Source: Oceanobacter mangrovi
GTDB taxonomy: Bacteria; Pseudomonadota; Gammaproteobacteria; Pseudomonadales; Oceanobacteraceae
Assembly (NCBI RefSeq): GCF_019740315.1
Contig: NZ_JAHXZR010000004.1
Coordinates: 248,001-312,000 of the forward strand
Length of the DNA stretch: 64,000 nucleotides
Direction: 5' to 3'
Position 1 is the first letter of the stretch. Every line of letters starts with the position of its first letter. Position numbers and translations under genes: made by a program. The notes beneath the pieces were generated by a model. That model was not told the origin of the DNA and did no database searches. It worked only from the letters and a program-made list of their open reading frames with translations. Below, piece after piece: positions 30,117 to 38,365 of this stretch.

Positions 30117-30452
30117 ATGTCCTTGCCTCCATGCCCCAAGTGTCAGTCTGAGTACGTTTACGAAGATCAGCAGATGCTGATTTGCCCGGAATGTGCCCAT
30201 GAGTGGAATCCAAACGAAGTCGCCGAGAACGATGAGCCGACTGCCAAAGATGCCAACGGTACTGAGCTGGTTGCCGGTGACAAGGTCACAGCGGTAAAAG
30301 ACCTGAAGGTCAAGGGTAGCTCTACCGTGATCAAGGTTGGCACCAAGGCTGTGATCCGTCGAATCATTGATGCCAAGGATCACCAGCTGGACTGCAAGGT
30401 CGATGGTGTTGGCGAAATGATGGTGACCGCTGCGTTCGTCAAAAAGGCCTGA
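30117..30452 (+). CDS. yjdM: Zinc-ribbon protein YjdM (PhnA family)
   Basis: A 111-residue protein with an N-terminal zinc ribbon ([21 protein letters not shown], two CxxC pairs) and a C-terminal beta-barrel domain ([21 protein letters not shown]). YjdM was formerly called PhnA but is not phosphonoacetate hydrolase; its function is unknown. Family assignment is firm. It stands alone, with a repeat element just downstream. Confidence 0.92.
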   Translation: MSLPPCPKCQSEYVYEDQQMLICPECAHEWNPNEVAENDEPTAKDANGTELVAGDKVTAVKDLKVKGSSTVIKVGTKAVIRRIIDAKDHQLDCKVDGVGEMMVTAAFVKKA

Positions 30453-30466
30453 TCAGGCTTTTAGCG

Positions 30467-30598
30467 GTAGGTCGGATAAGCTTGCTCCATCCACTTCGGC
30501 GAGCCATCGGCCTATGTCAGATGGCACTCTCGACGCTTGTTTATCTGACCTAAACAGCCTTGAAAGGTAGGTCGGAACGGTAGGTCAGATCAGCTTGC
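30467..30598. repeat. MITE-like interspersed repeat with GTAGGTC(G/A)GAT units
   Basis: The unit GTAGGTCGGATAAGCTTGC occurs at 30467-30485, again as GTAGGTCGGAACG at 30567-30579 and GTAGGTCAGATCAGCTTGC at 30580-30598, and in inverse orientation at 30536-30552 (GCTTGTTTATCTGACCTA). The first and inverted copies form imperfect terminal inverted repeats about 85 bp apart, a small non-autonomous-element layout, followed by two more direct copies. It fills the space between yjdM and the convergent receptor gene. Confidence 0.6.
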
Positions 30599-30608
30599 GG
30601 GACAGCCC

Positions 30609-32765
30609 TCAGCCAAACGGCCAGGCCAGTTCCAGCGAAATATTATGGCCCATCACCGGGGCGTATTCCTTTAATGTCGAGGTATGCTGCTGACCATAAC
30701 GATCGGTCAGGTTGTTACCCCGAATATCCAGTTGCGGTGCGTTGGCACCATGCCCCAGTTGCTGGTGCCAGGCCAGATTCAGCTGATACCAGCCTGGTGT
30801 GCGGCTTTCGGCATCGGCCAGTTGCGTCTGTGGCAGATGGTATTGCCATTCTGAAATCACCTGACCACTGGCATAGTGCCAGCTCAGTGACTGGCTGAGA
30901 TTGTCAGCCGGCATACGCGGCAGCGAATCGCCACTGGACGTCAGCCAGCCCCGTGTGGTGGCGGCTTTGAAATGGGTATCCCATTGGCTGCTCAGGTTGT
31001 GTTGCCAGCTGACTTCCAGTCCGGCCAGTTGGGCATCGCGCTGCACGTGTTTGTAAACGTGATTGCCGTGGTATGGGTCACGATAGGACTGCAGCTCGTT
31101 GTAGATATAACCGTCGTAGTCGTAGAAATAGCTGGCAATACGCCAGTCGTTGTTGGTGTCATGGCCTTGCCAGCTGAGGTCGATAGCATAGGCGGTTTCG
31201 GTATCCAGCTGGTTGTTATCGAGCTGGAACGAGAAGGTCGCATGGTGGTCGCCGTTCCAGTACAGCTCATCGGCTACCGGTGCGCGCTGCAGCCGTGACA
31301 GGGTTACGGTAATGCTACTGTCGTTAGATGCAGTCACATTCAGTGCGGCCGAAACAGTCAGCGGATGGTATTCCTTGTCATCGTAATAGCGGATGTCCTG
31401 ACGGTAGTTAGGCCGGATGCTGCTGGGGTCGGCTTCGATATGGCGAGGTTGATAACGGGCGGCGAGATCCAGCTGACCAATGTAGTTGTCATGGATGATC
31501 AGGTCGCCGCTGGCGCTGGCATAGGCAACGATATCCCGGGTTTTGGTGATCGGCATCGGAGTATCGTGGGCAAACTCCTCACCTTCGTAGGTCAGGAAAT
31601 CGCTGCCCTGGCTGCCGTCCCATTCATATTGGCTGTAATCGGGAATGCTGCTGCAACCGGAGTGGTCGTGGCAGAGTTCGAGTTTGCGCCAGTTGGCACC
31701 GAGGCCAATATATCCGTTCCAGCCGCTCAGGCTGCTCCAGGCCAGCTCGGTCTGGAGGTCACGGAATTTCTGATAGAACAGGCCTTCAACCTTGCTGCCG
31801 GTGACTTCATCATGCTGATAGTCACTGACGTTCATGTGCCAGGAAAAATCGGTAAAAATCCCGCCGAATAAATAGTCGTTCAAACCTGTGCCAGGTAAAC
31901 CGCTACTTGGTAGACTCACAGAACCCTTGAAGTCATAGCGGGTTTGATCCGGTTTGACACGGACATCGTTATTGTCTTCGTTGGGAATCGCGTAGTCGCT
32001 GGCCAGATGGCTGACGCTGACACCAACATAGTCCGTCATATTGAAAATATGGCTGTAACCGACAGCTGCTCCCAGGCTGTCAGCATCGCTGTTGAGTACC
32101 TCGCCTGAACGGCTGCCACCGCGCCCGGCGGTGTAGTTGCCGGTTTCGCGTTTGAAACCATCCAGGTGCAGGACGTTTTTGCCGTTGCCTGCATCGATAC
32201 GACCAATCAGGGTCTTGCCCTGGTTGTTACTGCTGTAGCCTGCGGTTACCGAACCGCTGGTGCCATCGAATTCTTCATCGTGAATGCGGCCGTTCAAGAC
32301 GTTGACGACGCCGCCAAGGCTGCTGTTACCGCGGCGTAATGCCAGTGGACCTCGCAGCAACTCAACACCATCGGCGGCGGCCAGATCGGCCATGGGGGCG
32401 TGGTCGGAACTCATTGACGACAGATCAGCAGCATCCGAGCCCGAGTTCAGGATTTCCACCCGATTACCCGACAAGCCCCGCACCACCGGCCGCGCCACGC
32501 CCTGACCAAAAGACGCGTTACTGACACCAGGAATGGATTCCAGCACCTCACCCAGTGCCTTACTGCGGTTACCGGCCAGTTCTTCCTGGCCCATCCAGGG
32601 ACTGTTCAGCTCAGAAGCGGTTGGTGCCTGCTGTTGCACCACAATCTCTTCCATTGGCTGAGTGTTATTGGCCGGGTCGGTTAATTCTTCGGCATGACTG
32701 GCGGCGGATAACAGGCTGGCGGCGGCGAGGCTGACGGGCAGGGAGAGTGTCTGGATTCTGTTCAT
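30609..32765 (-). CDS. TonB-dependent receptor, probably zinc (ZnuD-like)
   Basis: An outer-membrane receptor of 718 residues: signal peptide (about 1-25), TonB box region (MEEIVVQ), plug domain (LESIPGVSNASFGQGVARPVVRGL, then ELLRGPLALRRGNSSLGGVVNV) and a 22-strand barrel ending in aromatic LELAWPFG. A barrel loop has CHDHSGC followed by acidic and His residues, resembling metal-capturing loops in the zinc receptor ZnuD. It lies downstream of a metal-binding-type lipoprotein and a Zur-like operator, supporting zinc uptake. A longer open frame upstream exists but lacks a signal peptide. Substrate is inferred. Confidence 0.82.
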   Translation of the reverse strand: MNRIQTLSLPVSLAAASLLSAASHAEELTDPANNTQPMEEIVVQQQAPTASELNSPWMGQEELAGNRSKALGEVLESIPGVSNASFGQGVARPVVRGLSGNRVEILNSGSDAADLSSMSSDHAPMADLAAADGVELLRGPLALRRGNSSLGGVVNVLNGRIHDEEFDGTSGSVTAGYSSNNQGKTLIGRIDAGNGKNVLHLDGFKRETGNYTAGRGGSRSGEVLNSDADSLGAAVGYSHIFNMTDYVGVSVSHLASDYAIPNEDNNDVRVKPDQTRYDFKGSVSLPSSGLPGTGLNDYLFGGIFTDFSWHMNVSDYQHDEVTGSKVEGLFYQKFRDLQTELAWSSLSGWNGYIGLGANWRKLELCHDHSGCSSIPDYSQYEWDGSQGSDFLTYEGEEFAHDTPMPITKTRDIVAYASASGDLIIHDNYIGQLDLAARYQPRHIEADPSSIRPNYRQDIRYYDDKEYHPLTVSAALNVTASNDSSITVTLSRLQRAPVADELYWNGDHHATFSFQLDNNQLDTETAYAIDLSWQGHDTNNDWRIASYFYDYDGYIYNELQSYRDPYHGNHVYKHVQRDAQLAGLEVSWQHNLSSQWDTHFKAATTRGWLTSSGDSLPRMPADNLSQSLSWHYASGQVISEWQYHLPQTQLADAESRTPGWYQLNLAWHQQLGHGANAPQLDIRGNNLTDRYGQQHTSTLKEYAPVMGHNISLELAWPFG

Positions 32766-32831
32766 GGTTTCTACTACAAGGGCGGTTGTTCGGGGAGGTC
32801 GGGCAGCTACAGGAATGTATCCTGCGCTGCA

Positions 32832-32878
32832 GGCAAGGCATGCCTTGCCCCTACGAAGATTTGGCAAACCCGTAGGGG
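32832..32878. repeat. Palindromic repeat element inside the zinc operon
   Basis: GGCAAGGCATGCCTTGCC at 32832-32849 is a perfect 18-bp palindrome; it overlaps CCCCTACG (32848-32855), which pairs with CGTAGGGG (32871-32878). The compound hairpin looks like a small dispersed intergenic element. It sits in the 142-base gap between the lipoprotein and the receptor and may tune relative expression or mRNA stability. Confidence 0.55.
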
Positions 32879-32907
32879 CACTACATGTCGTGACTGCAGC
32901 CGGGAAA

Positions 32908-34143
32908 TTATTCCTCGTCTTCGTCTTCCGGTGCCGCCAGTACTGCAACGCTGGATACGGCAACGCCGGCCTCCAGATCTTCAGTACCGTGCAGGTGATA
33001 GGAACCACCGTCATGGGCGTCGATAACGTAGATAAGGCTGTTGCCATTGTCGGTGATCAGCCAGGCGTCGTCGGCAGCGCCGGAGTTGAGGTTGTCACAG
33101 TCGAAGCTGTCGGCATCGTTGCTGAGGGTGATACTGACCGGGTCTGCCGGATCATCTTCATCCAGATCAATGACTTCGGAAGTACCGTCGTCACGTACTG
33201 CCAACAGATAAGTGGCAGGTGGATTGAGGCTGGCGAAGCAAAGGCTCTGGTCTTCATCGAGTGACACGCCGGGATCTTCACTATGGGCGTGATCGTTGTG
33301 AGCATGCACCAGGCTGGCGGCGCTGCTGCTATAAATCAGAACATGATCACCGGCTCCCTGCATAGCAAACTCATCACCATCTGGTGGCGTCACCGCTGCT
33401 GTGCTGACACTGATGTCGCCAGTTTCTGAATCCGTTTCTGTGACCAGATAGGTAAAGGCGTCCCCACACTGTACAACTGCCAGAGCATCAGCCTGGGCAA
33501 CTGCGGTCAGATCACTGCAGGAGAAACTGGTACCCGTGGCAGTACCATCCTGGTACACGTCAACCGAGTCACCATCAAACAGCGCATACAGATTGCTGTC
33601 GGCATCCAGTACCAGCGCCGGGTAAGTCTGGGTATAACCGTCAATACTGATATTGCTGGTTGGGCCGGTGGTGTCTGCGATGCCGTCAACCGGATAGAGG
33701 TCGGTCGTGCCGTCGTTCAACACGGCAAAGTGATAATTACTCATGTTAACGACCGGATTGGCACGTGTGATGGTCAGCGCATCAATAATGCTGGCTTCTT
33801 CGTGCTCTTCTTCTGAGTCGCTGTCTTCGTCTTCATGTTCTTCCAGACCGCTGTCGATGAACTGCACACCCGTGCTGCTGACAATCGCCGCGCTCAAACC
33901 ACCATCGGCACGAATGATCGTGGTACCAGCTTCCGTCGCCTGACCAATCAGCTCGAATGCTTCTTCCTCGCGGTCGAACACATTGATGTCGGTGCTGGTG
34001 GTTTCGGTGTACAGCAAACGCTGGGCATCTTCGTGCTCATGCTCATCAGAATCGCTGGAAGAATTGCTATCGGAACTGCCACAGGCAGTCAGGGCGGATA
34101 CGGTTGCAGCCAGCAACAGCAGACGGAATTGATTGGGAATCAC
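32908..34143 (-). CDS. Acidic His-containing lipoprotein, putative metal binder
   Basis: A 411-residue lipoprotein with lipobox SALTAC (Cys about 21). The mature protein starts with a Ser/Asp/His segment (SDSDEHEHEDAQ) and has further acidic-His clusters (LEEHEDEDSDSEEEHEE, and HAHNDHAHSED near 290), typical of proteins that trap Zn2+ in the periplasm or on the surface. The rest is beta-rich with repeated DxDxNxY-type motifs, possibly a propeller. It is co-directional with the TonB receptor and its promoter region contains Zur-like boxes. No exact family recognised; a zinc-capture role is inference. Confidence 0.72.
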   Translation of the reverse strand: MIPNQFRLLLLAATVSALTACGSSDSNSSSDSDEHEHEDAQRLLYTETTSTDINVFDREEEAFELIGQATEAGTTIIRADGGLSAAIVSSTGVQFIDSGLEEHEDEDSDSEEEHEEASIIDALTITRANPVVNMSNYHFAVLNDGTTDLYPVDGIADTTGPTSNISIDGYTQTYPALVLDADSNLYALFDGDSVDVYQDGTATGTSFSCSDLTAVAQADALAVVQCGDAFTYLVTETDSETGDISVSTAAVTPPDGDEFAMQGAGDHVLIYSSSAASLVHAHNDHAHSEDPGVSLDEDQSLCFASLNPPATYLLAVRDDGTSEVIDLDEDDPADPVSITLSNDADSFDCDNLNSGAADDAWLITDNGNSLIYVIDAHDGGSYHLHGTEDLEAGVAVSSVAVLAAPEDEDEE

Positions 34144-34167
34144 GCTGAAGTCTCTTTGTTGATTTAT

Positions 34168-34213
34168 GTTATGACATAACTAAAATTCAGAAAGTGAAAC
34201 TTTATAACATATT
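34168..34213 (-). promoter_or_regulatory. Candidate Zur operators upstream of the zinc lipoprotein gene
   Basis: GTTATGACATAAC at 34168-34180 is a perfect 5-3-5 palindrome with the half-sites (GTTAT/ATAAC) and spacing of the gammaproteobacterial Zur box. A second, weaker site occupies about 34191-34213, containing the intact half TATAACAT at 34203-34210. Both lie within 70 bases of the lipoprotein start, where a repressor would block RNA polymerase. Match is by eye against the remembered consensus. Confidence 0.6.
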
Positions 34214-34333
34214 GAGTAGGGTAGATGGCAAGTCCTGGTCAGCTTGTTGTGAAGAAGTGGTGGAAGCCGGCTGTGATTGGCTGGTAGCCGGAGATAGCCG
34301 GGAATGGCGTCGTATGTGGCAATAGGCAGGGAG

Positions 34334-34352
34334 TGCGGGCGTCTCGCCCGCA
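34334..34352. repeat. Short hairpin TGCGGGCG/CGCCCGCA
   Basis: A perfect 8-bp stem with a 3-base loop in the gap between the zinc lipoprotein promoter and the 3' end of the Fe-S reductase gene. It may be the terminator of the latter (minus strand) without a T tract, or a REP-type unit. Confidence 0.4.
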
Positions 34353-34359
34353 TTGGTGG

Positions 34360-35772
34360 TCAGGCTGGCACTGAATTAGTCTGTGTCGACTCAGCCTCCA
34401 CAGCAACTTTTGGTGGCAGCTGTCGTGCCAGCAATTCCGCTAAATGAATCGGCTCAGCCTGGCTGTGCTGACGAATCTGCTGGCGACAGGAAAAACCGTT
34501 GGCGACCACAGTGCAGCCCGGTTGCTGACTAATCGCAGGCAGCAGACTCTGGTTCGCCATTTGGCTACTGAGATCAGCATGCTCCGCTTCCAGACCAAAA
34601 GTCCCGGCCATGCCGCAGCAGCTGGATTCGATAAACTCAAAATCGTGTTTTGGCAGCAACTTCATAATCCGCCGCACCGACTTCATCGCGCCGACGGCTT
34701 TCTGATGGCAATGACCATGCACCAGGGTTTTCTGATCCGTTTCGAGGAAGGGTAAATCCAGCCGGCCCGACTTCAGTTCACGCGCGAGAAACTCTTCCAG
34801 CAGCAAGGTGTGCTGGGCCGCCAGTTCAACGCTGTCGCCGAGGCCAAGCGCTTTGGCATCGTCACGCAACCCCAGCACGCAAGAGGCTTCCAGCCCAACA
34901 ATGGTGTAGCCGCGCTCAACATACTCACAAATGCTGGTCACCAGCCGCCCGGCACTGGCCTTGGCTTCCAGAATCATGCCCTGCGCCAGCAGGGTACGGC
35001 CACAGCACAACGGCTTGGCAGTACTGGTTTCATTGGCCGGTTGCAGCCATTCAACCTGATAACCGGCACGCTCCAGCAACTCTGCTGCGGCTTCGGCAAT
35101 ATGCGGCTCAAACCGACGGGTAAAGCTGTCGACAAACAAGGCCACCCGTTTGCCGGGCAGCAGTTTGATATCCGGCTGACGCTGGCTCAGGCGTTCAAAT
35201 GATGGCTCCGGTAAATTCGCCTGCGGATTTAACTTCAGCACCCTGGCAGCCAGCGGTTTCAGCAACGGCGTGTGGTTGTACAAGCGGATCAGGCCGCCGA
35301 GCCAGCGGTATTGATCGAGTAAATCCGCCCACTGGGCAAACAGCTTTGAACGTAACGGTCGCGGCTGCTGCTGATATTTCTGCGCCAGATATTCCGCCTT
35401 GATCAGCGGCATATCGACATTGGCCTCACATTCGCGCTTGCAGCCCTTACAGCTGACACACAACTCCATCGCTTCTGCCAACTCCGGGTTCAGCAAGGGA
35501 TTCTCCGCCTGCGACGTCGACAGCGCCGCTTTCAATAACCGCACCCGGCCACCGGTGGACAGCCGTTCGTCGCCACTGACCCGATAACTCGGGCACATCA
35601 GCTGCTTGCCCTCGGCCTCACACTGACGGCTGTTGATACAGGCGGCGATGGCCTTGGCATAATTGCCACCGTATTTGGGAATATCGGCATAGGCATCACC
35701 CATACCCGCATCCTTATAGGCAGACCAGTCCAGTTGCAGCGAAATATCTGCATCGTTGCTTGTGTTGCTCAC
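34360..35772 (-). CDS. (Fe-S)-binding oxidoreductase subunit, GlpC/GlcF-like
   Basis: A 470-residue protein with two 4Fe-4S motifs near the N-terminus (about 45-125: CINSRQCEAEG...CPSYR and CVSCKGCKRECEA) and two cysteine-rich CCG domains (LCCGRTLLAQG, SSCCGMAGTFG) typical of heterodisulfide-reductase/glycolate-oxidase iron-sulfur subunits. It corresponds to the C-terminal half of large FAD plus Fe-S D-2-hydroxyacid dehydrogenases. No FAD-binding partner gene is adjacent, so its dehydrogenase partner must be elsewhere. Start is GTG 35772 with a weak AGGG upstream; an internal ATG 23 codons later is the alternative. Confidence 0.82.
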   Translation of the reverse strand: MSNTSNDADISLQLDWSAYKDAGMGDAYADIPKYGGNYAKAIAACINSRQCEAEGKQLMCPSYRVSGDERLSTGGRVRLLKAALSTSQAENPLLNPELAEAMELCVSCKGCKRECEANVDMPLIKAEYLAQKYQQQPRPLRSKLFAQWADLLDQYRWLGGLIRLYNHTPLLKPLAARVLKLNPQANLPEPSFERLSQRQPDIKLLPGKRVALFVDSFTRRFEPHIAEAAAELLERAGYQVEWLQPANETSTAKPLCCGRTLLAQGMILEAKASAGRLVTSICEYVERGYTIVGLEASCVLGLRDDAKALGLGDSVELAAQHTLLLEEFLARELKSGRLDLPFLETDQKTLVHGHCHQKAVGAMKSVRRIMKLLPKHDFEFIESSCCGMAGTFGLEAEHADLSSQMANQSLLPAISQQPGCTVVANGFSCRQQIRQHSQAEPIHLAELLARQLPPKVAVEAESTQTNSVPA

Positions 35773-36128
35773 CGTCGTAACACCCTGTTCAAAAGTCGTG
35801 GGGAGGCTGTTTTCAACGGGCTATTGCAAGCGATATGCCGGGCCAGCAGGGAAGAAAAGCGCAGAAATCTGGCCGCGAATGGCGGAAATTCAGGGCATTG
35901 GCAGGGAGACAATGTTAGAAACGGACAAAACGGATGGTTGGATAAAACAGCCTGTCGGAAAGACGACATCAGTGTTTCGGTCACGTTCTGGTTGAAAGGC
36001 ATCAGTCTGGATTTTCCGAATCGTTTGTTACTCTGTTGTTTGCTTCCGGCAAGCGTGAGGGTCAGAGGCCGAACCGTCAGGCAAGCTCACATGCTAATGC
36101 ACCCATAAACCATAACAGGAGCCAGATC
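35773..36128. other. Intergenic region, no gene supported
   Basis: About 355 bases between the divergent Fe-S gene and the small membrane protein gene. Short open frames exist on both strands but have no ribosome-binding site, no recognisable motif and unusual residue composition. No operator or repeat was recognised. Confidence 0.5.
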
Positions 36129-36434
36129 GTGATTGACCGCTTGAATCATTTTGTTCTGGTATTACTGCTGGCGTTTACAGCAGGAGGGCTGCTGTTTCGT
36201 GCAACACACTATCAGCGTATTCCTGTCGTCAATAACGAACCCTATGGCGCAGGAGATGTGATTGACCTGCTGTTTGCTCTGGTGGTTATGGGGCTGTGTG
36301 CTTTACTGCTGCTGTTATCGATGGTGACGTTGCTCTTCAAGCAATACCGGCAGGCAGCCAGAAAACTGCTGGTGGGCGTGGCCGCAACGCTAGCCTATTT
36401 CTGGTTGCACTCACATGTTCCGGCGCTCCTGTAA
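36129..36434 (+). CDS. Small membrane protein of unknown function
   Basis: A 101-residue protein beginning at GTG 36129 with AGGAG at 36117-36121. Three hydrophobic segments (about 8-22, 44-66, 78-93) predict an inner-membrane protein; a periplasmic loop contains RIPVVNNEPYGAGDVIDL. No family recognised and no operon partner. GC content is like the bulk of the window, so it looks native rather than acquired. Confidence 0.6.
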   Translation: MIDRLNHFVLVLLLAFTAGGLLFRATHYQRIPVVNNEPYGAGDVIDLLFALVVMGLCALLLLLSMVTLLFKQYRQAARKLLVGVAATLAYFWLHSHVPALL

Positions 36435-36789
36435 GCTGTTTGCATAGATGGAAGCGAGTTGCTGGCGAGCTCTGGTGAATATTGAAAAAGACTCATTGCT
36501 ACATTTAACGTAGAAACGTCTGTCAAACCGGCTGTGTCGTGAATCCATAGCTTGAGTAATTATATTTTTAATGTAGTACATTATATTCTGTGATTAATTT
36601 CTCACTTCGTATCATGTTTTGTTGAGCCCCTTCGATCCTCTGTAATAAAACTAATCCGGGTATTTTGCATAGGTGCGTATTAAGTTCTCATTCGGTGTCT
36701 ATGACTCTATGGGGTTTTTAAATATAAGCTTCGGTTTTCTATTTTTAATTGCTGTGCAGATTGTACACGATAGAGAGGATTTTATAATT
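36435..36789 (+). other. AT-rich upstream region with a 15-base palindrome
   Basis: No gene supported. TAATGTAGTACATTA at 36569-36583 is a perfect 7-1-7 palindrome and could be an operator for the downstream secreted-protein gene. The region has sharply lower GC than its left neighbour, marking the edge of an accessory segment. Confidence 0.4.
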
Positions 36790-37344
36790 GTGAAACTTTT
36801 GATGTATTTTTTATTTTTGTTTTTTTCAGCAGGCACCTACGCAGATGATTTGTCTGATTGGATCTATGATTTTTCTCTGGATAATTCGGGGTCCAGCAAG
36901 GCATCGGCTTTTGTTGTGCTAGCCGGTTTGGATACGACAGAGGAGTTAATAAAGAAAATTAAGAAAGATTATTCAACTGAAAGAGATCCGGTGGTGAAAT
37001 ACTACTATGAATATTTTTTGGCCAAGAGAACCCAGGAGGTAGTCTATATTTCAAAATTTATTGCCAGCTCCAGAAATAATAAAAACGAAATCTTATCTAA
37101 CAATACAGACTGGGTTTCTATCGTAAGTCCATTCTATGACCAGCTGGCATATTACGCAATGAGCGATGACGCTGCCTTGCGGCTTATCTTTGAGTTGGTT
37201 GAAGATGCTGATGGAGCATTTCTATCTGTAGTTTCTGGTGATTTGGCTAGAATTGAAAAAATTAATCCAAACAGATTTTTGAATGTGGCTGAGGAAGCTG
37301 GTATTTCAAAAATGGATTTGAATATATTAATGGAGAGTGATTGA
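36790..37344 (+). CDS. Secreted periplasmic protein of unknown function
   Basis: A 184-residue protein starting at GTG 36790 with GAGAGGA upstream. A signal peptide (about 1-17, KLLMYFLFLFFSAGTYA then DD) predicts export. The mature part is helical and charged with no known motif. An open frame begins at 36673, but the internal GTG gives a much better signal sequence. It lies 9 bases before a gene for a YkuD-like enzyme; the pair may be an immunity protein and its cognate cell-wall toxin (inference). AT-rich, likely acquired. Confidence 0.6.
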   Translation: MKLLMYFLFLFFSAGTYADDLSDWIYDFSLDNSGSSKASAFVVLAGLDTTEELIKKIKKDYSTERDPVVKYYYEYFLAKRTQEVVYISKFIASSRNNKNEILSNNTDWVSIVSPFYDQLAYYAMSDDAALRLIFELVEDADGAFLSVVSGDLARIEKINPNRFLNVAEEAGISKMDLNILMESD

Positions 37345-37353
37345 TATATTAAA

Positions 37354-37689
37354 ATGTCATTTGTTAAAACTAAAAAAGGGGAAGGGAACCGGATGATTGG
37401 CAAGCTCAAGTGGGATTCGGATGAGTTTGATATTGTCACGGGAGGCTATGGTAAAGGAGCTATTCCTGATGGGAATTCCTCTGCCAAAGTATATAATGCT
37501 GTTGAGGGAGCTAATTTGGATGCTGGATTTATAAATCCAAAAACAGGGAGAGGGTGGTTTATACCTCTTGAATCTGATTTTAATACTACAAGGCATGGTT
37601 TCGGTATTCATCCAGATGGAAATTTACCAGGAACGAAGGGATGTGTTGGGTTGCAAGGAGATGATATCAAAAAGTTCTGGGATAAATGA
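37354..37689 (+). CDS. YkuD/Tlde-like putative peptidoglycan enzyme
   Basis: A 111-residue protein whose C-terminal half carries FGIHPDGNLPGTKGCVGLQ, a His-x10-Cys arrangement (His86, Cys97) like the catalytic site of L,D-transpeptidase (YkuD) and DUF2778/Tlde families that act on peptidoglycan stems. No signal peptide, so delivery by a secretion system, or a role only after lysis, would be needed. GGGAAGGG precedes an internal ATG at 37393, an alternative start giving 98 residues that still keep the catalytic residues. Classification is by motif only. Confidence 0.55.
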   Translation: MSFVKTKKGEGNRMIGKLKWDSDEFDIVTGGYGKGAIPDGNSSAKVYNAVEGANLDAGFINPKTGRGWFIPLESDFNTTRHGFGIHPDGNLPGTKGCVGLQGDDIKKFWDK

Positions 37690-37931
37690 ATGAAAACACC
37701 GTTAGGATCTCGTCCGAAATCACTTGTAATTACCACGAATATACTTGAGAGATCATAATATTCCTTAATGAAGTCTCAGCTACGACAGTGTGAAGTGATG
37801 TGCAGTATGAGCCCATTTGGAGAGGCTTTAAGCGTTCGGTGTAAAGCAATTTCGACACGCCATTTCCTTGTTGGTATGTATAGCTGGTCGGTGTTGGAGC
37901 TGAAAATGGCACTGATCAGCGTAGTCGAAGG

Positions 37932-38177
37932 TTAGAGTCCAAATGTTGCTTGATCATCGACTATGAAGGAGTTTGGGTGAAAGGCTTTCTCGGCTTTTTC
38001 TCTTAACCCTTCTTTGTACAAACGCAGGTAGGCCAAGTCGTTCAGGGCATCAGCGCCTTCATCAGAATCTTCACCATATTCTTCCATAACCCGAAGAAGG
38101 TTCTGCTCGCGTGCGTGCAAGGACTTCCAAATCAGATTGAAGCTGTTAGTGTCGAGAGTGATATCTAATTCGCTCAT
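37932..38177 (-). CDS. Small acidic conserved-type hypothetical protein
   Basis: An 81-residue soluble, helical, acidic protein (MSELDITLDTNSFNLIW..., EEYGEDSDEGADALNDLAYL). AAAGG lies directly upstream of its ATG. No family or function recognised. It is isolated between the AT-rich accessory pair and the TRAP operon, pointing the same way as the latter but separated from it by a terminator. Coding is plausible from the start context and even composition. Confidence 0.6.
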   Translation of the reverse strand: MSELDITLDTNSFNLIWKSLHAREQNLLRVMEEYGEDSDEGADALNDLAYLRLYKEGLREKAEKAFHPNSFIVDDQATFGL

Positions 38178-38307
38178 CCTTTATTCCTGGTTCTTAAATA
38201 TTTTTTGGCACTTAATTTGTGGAAAGTATTTGAGAGAAGAATTCCGTCGAATACTATCGCAGTCTCGAAGCGTGGGAGCCAGTTTGTTCTCCGCCCACTA
38301 TCTGCCA

Positions 38308-38345
38308 CAAAAAAAGCCGCTGACATAAGTCAGCGGCCTTTTTGT
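38308..38345. terminator. Bidirectional terminator at the end of the TRAP operon
   Basis: GCCGCTGAC (38316-38324) pairs with GTCAGCGGC (38329-38337) over a 4-base loop. An A run on the left and a T run on the right make it functional in both directions; its main user is the minus-strand dctPQM transcript ending at 38366. Confidence 0.88.
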
Positions 38346-38365
38346 TTGCTGGTCAAGCTGGCGGA

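Noticed and set aside
37690-37931. 60-codon frame on the minus strand (37730-37912)
   Set aside because: No ribosome site or motif; the region appears non-coding.
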